Below, piece after piece: positions 1-11,300 of a stretch of DNA of 64,000 bases (the first letter of the stretch is position 1; each line of letters begins with the position of its first letter). Both the position numbers and the translations under genes were made by a program. The stretch lies in the NCBI RefSeq assembly GCF_902459465.1, contig NC_047082.1, forward strand, positions 11,530,545-11,594,544. Reading direction: 5' to 3'. The notes beneath the pieces were generated by a model. It saw only the letters and a list, made by a program, of their open reading frames with translations, made no database searches and was not told the origin of the DNA. The stretch comes from Asterias rubens (lineage: Eukaryota; Echinodermata; Asteroidea; Forcipulatida; Asteriidae).

Positions 1-248
1 CTCAAGAATCCATTCAGTGTCCCTCTGATTACAAATGCACCGATGAGTACCACCCATTTCCAGCCCGGTCGGCGCAGTTTTCTCAAACAAAATCGCCATT
101 TTTCTTTGTCCGTAATCTTCGTCGAGGCGGCGACAGCCGGTTTCTGCTGCCGTAGCATAGCGGCATCCATCTGCCTAGTGTTGTTGTCCATTCCAGCCTC
201 ATCTTTTCCACCATCCATCGGCAATTTGCAGTACGATTTCTCCGTCAT
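1..248 (-). CDS. SLC16-type (MCT-like) transporter, first coding exon, partial
   Basis: Read on the minus strand, an open frame starts at ATG 248-246 (A at -3), with an in-frame TGA upstream at 281-279, and stays open to the window edge (82 codons plus 2 nt). About 60 hydrophilic residues, rich in Lys and Arg towards the end, precede the start of a membrane segment that opens R-P-G-W-K-W-V-V and continues G-A-F. This matches the first transmembrane helix of SLC16 transporters, whose signature is [D/E]-G-[G/S]-[W/F]-[G/A]-W-V-V. The acidic first position is replaced by Arg-Pro, and Lys replaces Gly/Ala before the second Trp. The rest of the protein is outside the window. The gene lies about 7.8 kb downstream of, and in the same orientation as, a complete SLC16-like gene. 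SLC16 proteins are 12-helix plasma-membrane carriers of monocarboxylates, aromatic amino acids, thyroid hormone or creatine; the substrate here is unknown. The plus-strand open frame over the same bases is its shadow. Confidence 0.72.
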   Translation of the reverse strand, partial: MTEKSYCKLPMDGGKDEAGMDNNTRQMDAAMLRQQKPAVAASTKITDKEKWRFCLRKLRRPGWKWVVLIGAFVIRGTLNGFL

Positions 249-2340
249 GTTTAAATATGGAGTCCTCTTTTTCACCCTTCAAAGATTACCAGCTCACAGG
301 CAAAATTCGTCCAGTTTGTACGAGAATTTGGAGGCTTTCTCCATCCCCAGATATCCCGTGATGGATGCTATGAAAAAAGAGCAGATAAATCCAGCCTTGA
401 GCAGTTGTGCTGCGACATAGGGGTTACACATTGTTGTTATCCGTCAGCTGTTTTCACTTGGCACTTCCATTTTACAAGAGGGGTGTTCGTAATAATAGAG
501 TCTTCTTAAAATACTCTCTCGCCTCAAAGAGGATGAAAAATATTAATTCGAGCTATACTAACAGTAATTATTACAAGTCGTTTCTTTCTACAGAGAGGAC
601 AATAATTAATGCATGATTTATTGACTCATTTTAAGGGTTTTGTTTTTAAGCTTATTTTTACCTGGACTTGTTTATTAACTCGCCCAGCTCGAGAGTTGGT
701 TCAAGGCGTCTTATTGTGTAATTTATAACGTGTATTTGATGGTTAAAAACACCGACGGCAAGCTTCATTTGGCTTGGAATTTCGTAATTGTTTTGCAGGG
801 TTACGTCGGTAGGAAGCTATTTTTCTTCATCCATGAAGTATGGTCAAACATGCTTGAGTATGGTGGTGCTGGTGCCGTAGGCCAGCTAGGCAACAGTAAG
901 CGTTTAAATCAATTTGAACTTCACGTGTATTATTTTATTTCCTCTTCGTTTTATTTAAACAAAATGTTTGCAATCCATATTCATTCAATTCAATTTAGTC
1001 CAGTGCTTTGTTTGCGCTCAATCAATCATTAATATGTACATGATGGGGTTTCCAAAGTAGCATGGCTTGTCGAGGACAAAACATCATGACGTGAAGAGTT
1101 GTGTTTTTAATAATTCGAAGTGTAAGGGCCTACATTCCGAAAGGAAAAACAAAGTATGCAGAGCTGCCTGGTGCCATTGTGACTATACGTGGCAACAACA
1201 CGAAATTTCACATAAAATATTGTGTTGGGGTGTGTCGTGGCTATTCGTGAATAAGAGACGCTGTTCAGTGATGCTGATGCAGTTGTTGTCTTCTCTAAAG
1301 CTTCATAGACCATGTGAACTTTGTTTACAATAAGTGTGACCTTGTGCATTCTTTGAGTATTCTGGCAGGCAAGATATTACACTCGTCATGTGGGGAAAAT
1401 TTACATTTTGTGTCATAATTTCCACATAGATTCAAGAGTTATGAAAGTAAAAGCTGGACAATTTTTAAGATGTGCCCCCCTTTTATTCATCATATCAAAA
1501 GTTGATAGGAATTAGACAGTGGCAATCTCAATAAAATGTAAGATATTATGTTTTCTTCCATTAGGCTGTGTACAAATCATGCCTGCAGGAAGTCCAGGCT
1601 ATGTGGCTCTTCGTAAACATGTGATGTCACAGGTCACATCGCTATAGAACATGGTTGATGACTTTGGGGGCAGATGTATGATTTGTGAATTGAAAACTAC
1701 GTGTATTTAAGTCTGCTCTTTCGAAAACCACTGAATGTTTGCGCTTTCCTTTGTTGTAGGGATGTAGACATCCTTGATGGACTGTGTTTTTGTAGAATAC
1801 CATAGAGCCACTCTGCCCATGGAGGAGGATAACCCTGGAGCATACTGATCAATGAGCTGAGGGGTAAACGCAGACGAACTTCACGGGATCGAAGGATTGG
1901 TGTTTGCTAAAATTTTCACAACAACCCTGCAGAGTTTCATCATGATTTCACACACCATTGTTTTCTTTTCTTTAGTTCCAATAACAATAAAGTTGCAATG
2001 CGGATGGGGGAGATGCTTTTGGAACGGAAATAATACTGACCAGTCGCGAATCCCTGGAAGATGTCCCAGTCGGTAAACACAATGGGTTTTAAAGGCGATT
2101 TTGTGCAAGAATACCACCGTCAGTGTATATTGAGGAAGTGAAAATGTTTTCACTTGCTGATAGTTTTTTTTAGGCTGGTAGCTTATGTCTGTAATGCCGT
2201 CCTTAATTTACATTTATTTTTGTAACTACCTCAAAATTCTATTGGACCAATGCACCAGCATCATCAACGGTATTATTAAAAGATGTTAAAGCATCATTTT
2301 AGTCATCAACTTTAACAAAAATACCCATAGGTAGACCTAT
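249..2340. other. 5' flank of the left-edge gene, no gene recognised
   Basis: This holds the 5' flank (possibly 5' UTR) of the left-edge SLC16-like exon. I see no convincing coding exon, only short unrelated open frames. One 97-nt segment at 799-895 (+) has a good acceptor (TTTTGCAG) and donor (GTAAGC) and is reported as a weak exon candidate in the findings. No repeat copy was recognised. Confidence 0.5.
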
Positions 2341-2734
2341 TTAATAAACTCACGGTTGATTGGTAATCACTCTTAAAAATGTATGGCAATAAAAACTGTT
2401 TTTCCCCAAACACATTAGAATCTGAGAAACGTTACTGACGTAACGTTTCTCAGCTTGTGTTTTCCAATAAATTAAGGCAGTGAACAATGAAGTGACGTAG
2501 TGTTCGAAAAAGAAGTAATTTTTCACGATTTTGAGGTCTCGTAATAATAAAGCATATGAAAGCACACAACTTCGTGTGACAAGGGTGTTTTTTCTTTCAT
2601 ATCTCGCAACTCCGACTCGACCCAATCGAGCCAAAATTTCCACGGGTTTGTTATTTCATGCATTTGTTGAGATACACAAAGTGAGAAGACTGGTCTTTGA
2701 CAATTACCAATAGTGTCCATGCGGTGTCTTTAAA
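2341..2734 (+). repeat. MITE family A copy, diverged
   Basis: Family A copy in the orientation used as reference here (the 'gagaaacggctccctctgaag' side first). The left part is diverged, but the right part is typical: Thr-codon-free hairpin region, a 'cacacaacttcgtgtg' mini-hairpin at about 2564-2580, then 'gacaattaccaatagtgtcc' and a terminal TTTAAA. The left hairpin is replaced by a different one near 2425-2455, a palindrome around 'gaaacgttactgacgtaacgtttc'-type arms. Confidence 0.7.
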
Positions 2735-2924
2735 CAGTCAAAACGACCAGAGATATACTTTCCCTTTAAATGGTTGGCTATCGTTTTTGCATACAAAGGG
2801 TGTAGCACTTTGTGTGTGTTGGTAGGTGGCGCGTGTAACATGCACGTGAGCTTAGTGAACAAAACAAGCATTCGTCTGCTCATGGTCTACTGCAGATGGT
2901 AACAACATCTGAAAGATTGTTCAT

Positions 2925-3444
2925 TATACATTGGTCATTACTCAACAAATAATTGTTAACATAAAAACTTACCTGGTACGAGCAGTGGAGAGCTGTTAAT
3001 AATTGTTAAACAGAAACAAAATATTGTGAGGAACGGCTCCCTCTGAAGGTTTTTGATAAAGAAATAATTGCTCACTAAAATATTTGAATTATTAAGAGAG
3101 ACCTCAGCTGAGGTCTCGAATTCAAAGTCTGAAGGCACGCAACAAGTGTGACAATTGGTTGTTTTTTGCTTCCATTATTCTCTTGCAACTTCGACGACCA
3201 ATCGATTCCAAATTTTCACAGATTTTTATTGTATGCATATAATTATTGAGATACACCAAGTGAGAGCAAATAGTTAAGACTATGTCTCCTCTCGAGTTCG
3301 GACGAGATGGGACGAGTTTTGCACATCCTAGCTTAGACCTAGCCTAACTCATAGGACTATGTCCTAAGTTGGCACTATCTTTGTTAAATCGACCCCTCGT
3401 CTTTGACAATAATATTATCAATAAGGTGTCCAGCATGCCTTTAA
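2925..3444 (+). repeat. MITE family A copy with internal insertion
   Basis: Family A copy carrying the 'gaacggctccctctga' block and, at about 3099-3118, a perfect palindromic core (GAGACCTCAGCTGAGGTCTC). About 125 bp of unrelated sequence, roughly 3268-3398, interrupts it between the 'gatacaccaagtgag' block and 'gtctttgacaat'. It ends GTGTCCAGCATGCCTTTAA. Confidence 0.75.
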
Positions 3445-3870
3445 CTGATAACGCTATCGTTAAGACCATGCACTCATCACTTGAACATTTGTGGTGGTTA
3501 GGCATTAACAAGATTTGTTTAGACTAGGCTGGACTATGTGTATCTATCCTCTTCAAAGTTGAGGTTGTTTTCCCCCATTATCATCGTGTGGAAACGACCT
3601 GTTGCGTCAGAGGAAAGCGCGATGGGTTTTCCCACGGAGGTCGATATTTAGGTACGAACTACACGTTACAAAACATAAATGCAGAGCGATGGTACCGGCT
3701 CAATCTGGATTTTACATTGCCCGGAATATTCATGAAGAAAGGGTCGATGAATCAAATTAATAAGTCGCAAGGGTACAGACATTATGCATCGATGGCATGA
3801 CCAGACTTGCTCCATCATGCCCCCCTCCCCCCCCCCCCCATTCCCATTCACACGCCACCCCTACTGACCA

Positions 3871-4120
3871 GGGGCCAATTTCATAGAGCTGCTTAAGCAA
3901 AATATTTGCTTAAGCACGCAAATTGCTCGCTTAATTTACACATGTTACTGGCCACAAATTCATGACATAAAAAAAAAATCCTTGTGACTGGTATTTTAAG
4001 CTGTTGTATCCTTAGAATAACAATTGAGCAGAGTCTTGGCCGGTAATCTGATTTTCCTAAGCAAGAATTTTTTCGCTTAAGCAAAATTGTGTGCTTCAGC
4101 AGCTCTATGAAGTTGGGCCC
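3871..4120. repeat. Inverted-repeat element L (about 250 bp MITE)
   Basis: Imperfect terminal inverted repeats. The left end reads GGGGCCAATTTCATAGAGCT then GCTTAAGCAAAA; the right end is its complement, CTTAAGCAAAA ... CAGCAGCTCTATGAAGTTGGGCCC. There is no coding capacity, so it is a non-autonomous DNA transposon. The superfamily is not determined and I could not define a clean target duplication. A run of C (about 3828-3840) lies just to its left. Confidence 0.7.
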
Positions 4121-4285
4121 AGTGGAGTGGAGGAAGAACCTCAGTGGTCGGTGTAAACACAATGGGTTTTAAATGATGTTATCGGTTACCATTTGTTCTG
4201 ACATGCAGGAAGGATTACAATACAACGGTCAATATATTGACAAATTGAGGAAATAATAAACATATTAATTTATACTGTTCGAATG

Positions 4286-4663
4286 TTAAAGGCAGTGGAC
4301 ACTACTGGTAATTACTCAAAATGATTACTAGCATAAAACCTTAATTTATGACGAGTAATGGGGAGAGGTTGATGGTATAAAACATTGTGAGAAACGGCTC
4401 CCTCTGAAGTGACATAGTCTTCGAGAAAGAAGTAATTTTCCACGAATTTTATTTCGAGACCTCAGGTTTAGAATTTAAGGTCTCGAGATCAACCGTCTAA
4501 ACGCACACAACATCGTGTGACAAGGGTGTTTTTTTCTTTCACTATTATCTCGCAACTTCGACGAACAATTGAGCTCAAATTTCACAGGTTCGTTATTTTA
4601 GCATATGTTAAGATACACCAAGTGAGAAGACTGGTCTTTGACAATTATCAATAGCGTCCACTG
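4286..4663 (+). repeat. MITE family A copy
   Basis: Starts TTAAAGGCAGTGGACACTAC and carries all family blocks, including the GAGACCTCA/TGAGGTCTC hairpin at about 4463-4493. The right terminus has lost its last bases: it reads GTCCACTG and then unrelated sequence, with no closing TTAA. Confidence 0.85.
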
Positions 4664-4896
4664 TAATATAAAGAGTATATTATTAAGTCCCGAATCTCAT
4701 GTTTGCTAGTGTTTCTTTGTTTTGCTCTCATCTATAATATACACAACCCTCATTTCTGTTATAAAGGGGTAATTTCGACAAGTCCTAGTGACCTTGTTAT
4801 AACAATAGTCACTGCAATATTCATTGCTGGTAGTTAGTGAGGCTCGTTTTTCTGTGAAATGTCGTCCGATATTTTTCAATGATCTTTAAATTGTAC

Positions 4897-5010
4897 TTAA
4901 ATGCACTGGACACCATTGGTAATTACTCAAAATAATTATTAGCATAAAACATTGGTCACGAGTTATGGAGAGCTGTTGATAGTATAAACCATTGTGTGAA
5001 ACGGTTCCCT
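4897..5010 (+). repeat. MITE family A, left-half fragment
   Basis: Only the first ~114 bp of family A is present, starting with TTAA at 4897 and breaking off after 'acggttccct'. A GC-rich segment follows directly at 5011. Confidence 0.8.
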
Positions 5011-5572
5011 GGGTCGACCCCGGTCTGCCTCGGTACGTTCGAATAGCTTGGACGGGCTCACCCGGGTCAGCTCCCAGTGCCCTGCTTGTGGAGTGTCACT
5101 TGGGAGTGACCTGAGGTTCATGCCGTCACCACGAGAGGGCGAGTGTGGTCGTTTGATTAGCTCTTGTCATCAGGGGCTCACCCTAGTGAGCACTGCGGGG
5201 TCGACCCAGGGAAGCTTATCGAACGCACCTAAGGTCAAACCCTTTTTACACGGTATCTCTTATCCCCGTGGAATACAGCCCTGGAGAGGCCCGGGAGGTT
5301 TTTACCCACAATAACCCACACAAAATGGCGTACACATTCACACTGTACCTGCCTCGATCCCTGTTGAATTCCACAGTCTCGGCTTGTACCTCTCAAGAAT
5401 ACGGCTGAGGTTTTACCGCTTAATCCCCCACTCCAAAGCACGGATGGCCATTCTTAGAACGCCAATTAGCCGGGGTAGATATGGGGTACAAACGCGATCG
5501 AAGTGTCAAAAGGTCGTCCGATGCCCCGATAAAAGACGTACGTATAGGCGCAGTAGAATCAATCATTGTGTG
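5011..5572. repeat. GC-rich insert with short inverted repeats
   Basis: A distinctly GC-rich block between two broken family A pieces. It contains GGGTCGACC motifs at both 5011-5020 and about 5199-5209, and an inverted repeat: GTACGTTCGAATAGCTTGG (about 5034) pairs imperfectly with GGAAGCTTATCGAACGCACC (about 5211-5230). I read 5030-5233 as a ~200-bp hAT-like or other MITE, and 5234-5572 as unassigned sequence. No coding sequence is recognised. Confidence 0.45.
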
Positions 5573-5573
5573 T

Positions 5574-5889
5574 TTAAAGACACTGGACACCTTTGGTAGT
5601 TGTCAAAGACCAGTCTTCTCTTTGGTGTATCTCAATATATGCATAAAATAACAAACCTGTAAAAATTTGAACTCAACTGGTCGTCGAAGTTGCGAGATAA
5701 TAATGGAAGAAACAACACCCGTGTCAAACAAATTGTGTGCTCTCAGATGCTTGAATTCGAGACCTCAAAATATATTCTGATGTCTCGAAAACAAAATACG
5801 TGGAAAATTACTTCTTCCTCGAAAACTACGTTACTTCAGTTATTGACTCAATTAGTTTGAGTATATACCAATAGTGTTCAGTTTCTTTG
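5574..5889 (-). repeat. MITE family A copy, right end truncated
   Basis: Reverse-oriented family A copy starting TTTAAAGACACTGGACACC. The 'gtcttctctttggtgtatctcaa' and 'gttgcgagataataatgga' blocks are recognisable. The other half is shortened and ends in a diverged 'accaatagtgttcagt' without TTAA. Confidence 0.8.
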
Positions 5890-7852
5890 TTTGATTCATT
5901 TTGTATAAGCCTATATCATAAAAAAAACAAGCAATAATATGTCACGGATGCAGTATTTCGATGAGTGCACTTATGATCTTCTCCCATTTTTGATAAAAAA
6001 TATTAATAAAACAAACCGAATGCAAAACACAATAATTCAAAATGTCAATATAATATATTCTTTTATTTACATATCAATATATCATTACTTCAATGTACAA
6101 GACATGAAGCAAGAAAACAAAAAGAGAAATATCTCACTGTTTTTGTTTTGTTCCATTCATGAAAGAATTTTTATCCCAGAGTGCATGACGAAAAAAATAA
6201 ATATATAATACAAATTCACACTCTGGTCTCAGCTGTTATACAGTTGGAGATATTTTGATTTTGCTATTTCTTGCTTCATGTCATGACATCATAATACAAA
6301 ACCATTTATTTATTATAATATTATAATACTATATTATTATAATATTATAGTATTATAATTATATTAAGTATTCATTCGGCCCTCGTCATCGAAAGAAAAG
6401 TATTCCATTTCGAATAATAACTTAATAAAAAAATCGCTGATTAATACTTTAATTCGGCAAAGATGTTGGTTGAGATGGCAATGTAGTGTTTTTAGAACAC
6501 AAAAAAAACATTCAACAAAACTAGTTCCCAAACAACACTTCTAAATCACAAATTCACTCTTAACTTTGTTTACTATTTCAAAAATGCTTTCTGTAGATCC
6601 CTTTTTTAAGTTTGATAGACAAGATGAAAAAAAATGTTTAGAACACCGATGTGTATTATGTATCCAAAACAAGATGTGACCAGATTACAAACAAGAAAAA
6701 TGTTTGTGTCATTTCTGCGTTTTCAGTCTTTTTTAAACGCCACATTTTGAATGACACCAGATATTCCACAGACCTCGTTTCTTTTTTCTTACATATTTTT
6801 ATGTTCAATAAACCAACATTGTGACTTTTCACAAACTTCATAAAGTTAATATTCTGGGTAGATAAACGCCAGTAATTGTCCTCGTTTTATCTGGTCACAA
6901 ATAGTTTTGAGGAGTGCGTCTGCAAGATTTTCTTTTTGTTATTTGTTATCAAAGTATAACAATATTGTGAGGAAATATAAAAGAGATTTATTGTTTTATA
7001 GAATTTCGACATTTATATTTTCAAAACCATTATTCTTTAAAACGGTTTGACTCTTGAAACATAAATTTTGTTCCGAGTTAAAATACTGTACTTTTGTTGT
7101 ATCAATCCAGTTGATATTCACCTCACATTAAAGTATTTCCTACAGCCTCTATTGTCTTATAAATAAAATGATATTATGTCTTTTTACATTTTTACGGTGT
7201 GCGATGATGAAACAAAATACCCGCATGAAGTAATTGTGTAACCACAACCTCCCTGTGTGTACATAACATCCACCCTTTGAAACCCCATCCAAAACCCATA
7301 CTTCTTTATAAGAACGTATAATAAGTTCAAATCCCAATGTTTTGAGTATAGACCGTTATCATGCTGTGCCGCCATCTTAGTCATCATCCCTGTAATCCAA
7401 TATCTGTGCGTAATGCTAATATGTCTTGCCCCAAAAAGGGAACCAGACTATTTCTTCTAACCTCGGTTTGATTACATTGATTTGAATGTAAGAAAATCAA
7501 GATGGCCGCACCGTGATAAAGGTCTTTACATGACAGGAAACGCCTGCCTCTTTCGTTGTCTTGATCTATCCAAGCCCCGAATCTCACGACTTTAAATACA
7601 TACATACATTGGTCTCTCACCGAGCTCCACCCAGCTTTCACCCAGCCTACACACAGCTTTCACACAGTCTCACCAAGTTTTCACCCATATTTCACCCATA
7701 TTTCACCCAGCTTTTTATTCAGCTTTCACAAAGCTTAAAAACTATCTTTCTCTCACACTTTCTCACACCGTCACTATCACCCTTTGTTTCACTCTATGCA
7801 TCCCCCTAGTTGCACTCTATTTCACTGACTTCATTTGAAGTAAACCTCATAA
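5890..7852. other. AT-rich intergenic DNA, no gene recognised
   Basis: No coding exon is supported. At about 6308-6366 there is an AT-only, self-complementary tract of TTATAATATTATAATA-type units that could fold into a long hairpin or extrude as a cruciform. The 7610-7800 stretch is strongly C/T-rich with repeated 'ttcaccca' units. The region separates the left-edge SLC16-like gene from the 3' end of the complete one. Confidence 0.5.
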
Positions 7853-7858
7853 TTTATT
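7853..7858 (-). terminator. Candidate poly(A) signal of the complete SLC16-like gene
   Basis: AATAAA on the minus strand (TTTATT on plus), 234 nt beyond the stop codon at 8092-8094. It is the first canonical hexamer I find downstream of the gene. Transcript data would be needed to confirm use. Confidence 0.45.
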
Positions 7859-8091
7859 ATTATACACTTGACTACTCAAGGCAGTCTCCATCTCTCTCCG
7901 TTCGCTCTCCCAACCAGTCGCTGCATTTTCTTTGGTCGCAATTGTCGCTCGTTTCCTGGTCTTATTCTTCCGCTCATCAAAACTCACTTGGAATTTTTTT
8001 ATATAAATATCAAAATAATTTAGTAAATCTTGCAGCATTGTCTGTGTTTTTTTTAAATTAATATACATTAAGAACTTGCTCTCGCCGTATG

Positions 8092-8342
8092 TTATACAAC
8101 ACTGACGATGTCTGTGAAGATATATTCCGGGGATGGTAGAGGAGAGAGTGCGAAGGTTGGCTCCGGGCCATCTTCCACCATCAGCAGGGCCTTTCGTCTG
8201 TTCCTGACCATTACGTATCTCTCTTTGGCAAACAGTCTTTGGTACAAGGGTACGGCGAGGTAAAGCAAAACAGACAATGAATAGATTCCAATACTTGCAT
8301 AGATGGCTGAGTCATAGTTTCCGGTATTGTCTACACTCATGC
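8092..8342 (-). CDS. SLC16-like gene, last coding exon
   Basis: Encodes residue 416 to the C-terminus (498). It opens D-N-T-G-N-Y-D-S-A, a loop typical before SLC16 helix 12, followed by helix 12 and a ~45-residue cytosolic tail ending V-S-V-V and TAA. The acceptor is CCCTGTGCAG|GC. Confidence 0.87.
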
Positions 8343-11300
8343 CTGCACAGGGAAAAGAAAATGGAAGAAAAAGATTCATTAAAAACTCTTCAAAGGTTTT
8401 CGTTGAGAATCAGTTGTGTTTTAAATCAAGCAAGAAATACTACGTGTGCAGGGAGGGATACTTTTGGGGCCACGAGTTACGTTCTTACAAAGTGATAGTT
8501 CCACTAATTACAATAGAGCGTAATTATCGTTCTTTCACTGATCTGTGGACAATGTCATGGGTCAAATTGTCTTTTTAAATGTTCAGAGGGATCAGAGAAT
8601 TAATATTTATATCAACAATCGGCAGTGTTGTTTACAATTCGTTCGTCATTCGCCGCTACTGTTCGTCTGTTTTTTAACTGTATCATTATTTTTTGTCATA
8701 GTATTGTTGGAATATGACAGCAGGTCGCCTCACTAAAGAACAGGAATGTCACCATGTTAATAATATACAGCACTTATAAAGCGCACAGAATCTGACAAAG
8801 AAAATGCCAATCAAGGGCGCTGGTTCCGAAAGTCAAGAGTCCATGATTAAGATAATTGTTTGAAGAGGTGTGTTTTCAGCTGCCGTTTGAAGATTGAGGG
8901 ATTACTTTGTGTTCTGAGGGCAAGCGGCAGTGAGTTCCAAAGACGAGGTGCAAAGCATAAAAAGCTCTGTCTCCATAGCTAGCGAGGCGGGATATGGGTA
9001 CATGGGGTGTGAGAGTCGATGACCGTAGACCAGGCCTGAGCTTACGAAGTTGTAGCATGTCCCGGATGTAGAAAGGGGCGAGTTGATGAAGAGCTTTAAA
9101 CGTGAGAAAGATGATTTTGAACCAATATAACCAAATAAAGGGAGACTTCTGGGGACGCTAGGTGGCAGCAGACTTACTAGGTAAATCAATTGTTCTAAGA
9201 ACGGTGCGCACGCTCAGAACTATTTAAACCATGTAATTTGACCAGCTTAGTCTGCTACCACTTAATAGCGTTCCAAAGTCACCCATTACAAAATGTTGAT
9301 GTAGCTCACCTAATAACGATCCCATGACGAGACCAACCCCGCTCATGAAGAGCACAACAGATGACGTATCGGCAGCTTTGGCTGACCCAAAAACCTCCAC
9401 GCAGATCGAATATGGCAGAGTATCGAATATTGACATGACGATCATTCCGGTTACTGTGGATAAAATAACATCCAAATGTTTATTATGACTTACCGGTGAC
9501 CACAATGTGAACGTCGGTCAACAAGATGTACTTTTGTGATCCGTCCTTGATCGCATGTAGTAGCAACTACAATATAGTAATACAATTGAAGAGAGAGAAA
9601 AAATAGACACAACTTTATTTTAGAGGCGTCTTATTTATACAACATGGTAATGTGGAAGAGACCAACTGACAGTTTCTCATAATGGAAGTTTAAGCAAAGA
9701 GGCCAGCTTAGTAACAGGCTCTTTCTTTAACTGGACTTCCATTTACAGAAACTATTTCGAGACATGAGTACTCTCGTAATAATCATACACTGAGCAACGT
9801 CTTAGACTAAGACTACAGGTACGTCTGGGGCTAAGACTACAGGCACGTCTAGGGCTAAGAATACATGCACGTCTGGAGCTAATACTACAGACACGATGGC
9901 GTTTTTTGGTGTTGTGATTTTAATGGACTTACCGACAGCGAGCCCAAGCATGAGCCCAAGGGAGCTGGCAACGAGAAGCACCACCATCACGACGACACCG
10001 AGAATACTGGCCAACACGAAGAGGTAGATCTTGGGGAATGGTAGGCTGTCTGCTACGGCCGAGATGACGACCTTGCCTACCACCTCTGAAATGGCCACCA
10101 CCATCATAAAGAGGGCGCTGTCTGATTTATCGAAGCCGTTTGTGGTCATGAAGCTCACCTGCGTGGAGGAGAAACAAGTGTCATAAGTGATAGAAAAGGT
10201 TTGCGGTAACACCGTGTAATGATAATCTCTAAATGAGTTGGGGTTTTATGAAAAGAACCATTGGTTTCAACTCGACGTTTCGATCAGTATGATCTGATCG
10301 TCTTCTGGAGAAAGCTTTCCAATATGCAAAGTTTGAAATCCTACTTGTCTTGAGTATACTAGTGTGAAAGCTGAGAAGCGACAGTTGAATTGACTTGCTT
10401 TATGTTGTCTGTCGGCACAGACGCACGTCAGCGTACCCCACCCCACCCCCGTGCACGACAAGTTGAGGGCGTGCTCCATTTTTTTCTCGGAGTGTATGGG
10501 ATGAGTACTTCCATGATCAGCACACATTGATTTGTGTTCAACATTCAAAAGCGTTTTTTGTGAATTTAACTTACCATACTGACGTAGTAAAACGTCATGG
10601 TCATGCAGCATCCGGTGATTCCAAAGGACAGAAACCAGAGTTCCGGGTACGCAACGTTCCTTAACCGACTGCATCTTCCCTCCTTCACAACTTCCTTATC
10701 TTCACTCGCCTCCTTCTCCTTCAGTCTTAGTTTCTCTTCATCGGTGATCTCCGAGGTAGCCTCCCTGAGCTTGGCTTTCTCCTCGTCCAGCTCGTCTTCA
10801 TCTTCGAGAGGGGCCACCGAGTCGGCCTGGATGAGGTTCTTAGAGGACGGCTGGACGAAGGTTGTGACACACGGTACGGACACAAAGAGGAGAATGCCAC
10901 CAACGACGCGAAGCATGTTGCGCCAACCCCACGAGATAATGAGATGGTGCACAACTTGGTTCATAATAAGCATTCCTTGAAGAGACAAATGAAAAGAGGA
11001 GGGGAAAAAGAGGAAAAAAGAGTAAGTCTCAAGGCATTGATGTTTGGACGTCCCTGAGTTGGGTACACCCTTTGAGTGCGAGTACGCCACGCTGCATGAC
11101 CGTGCTAATGTAGTCAGGGTATCAACAGTTTCTTTTGATACGCTGGCCATGAACACGGCTACACGCTAAAACAAGAAACAGAGGGGTTAGTTTGTGGACA
11201 TAAATAAATACATACTACATTCATAATACATACCAACAATACTTCTCTTTTAAACAAACGGGATTCATGAGCGTCCCCCTGTCTTGATTAAACATCTGAT

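Noticed and set aside
43..420. 125-codon open frame on the plus strand at the left edge
   Set aside because: It lies opposite the SLC16-type exon, which has recognisable family residues. The plus-strand peptide has none.
5011..5572. A ribosomal or small nuclear RNA gene in the GC-rich block
   Set aside because: I could not match it to 5S, U1, U2 or other conserved RNA sequence. Short inverted repeats favour a MITE.
9802..9932. Extension of transporter exon 4 into the minisatellite
   Set aside because: A donor (GTCG|GTAAGT) ends the exon at 9933. The Val/Ala/Pro repeat peptide beyond it comes from the 24-bp minisatellite.
10566..11156. Reading exon 3 of the transporter as a 196-codon gene
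   Set aside because: The part upstream of 10975 is intron: a clear acceptor sits there and the joined exons give the expected 12-helix order.
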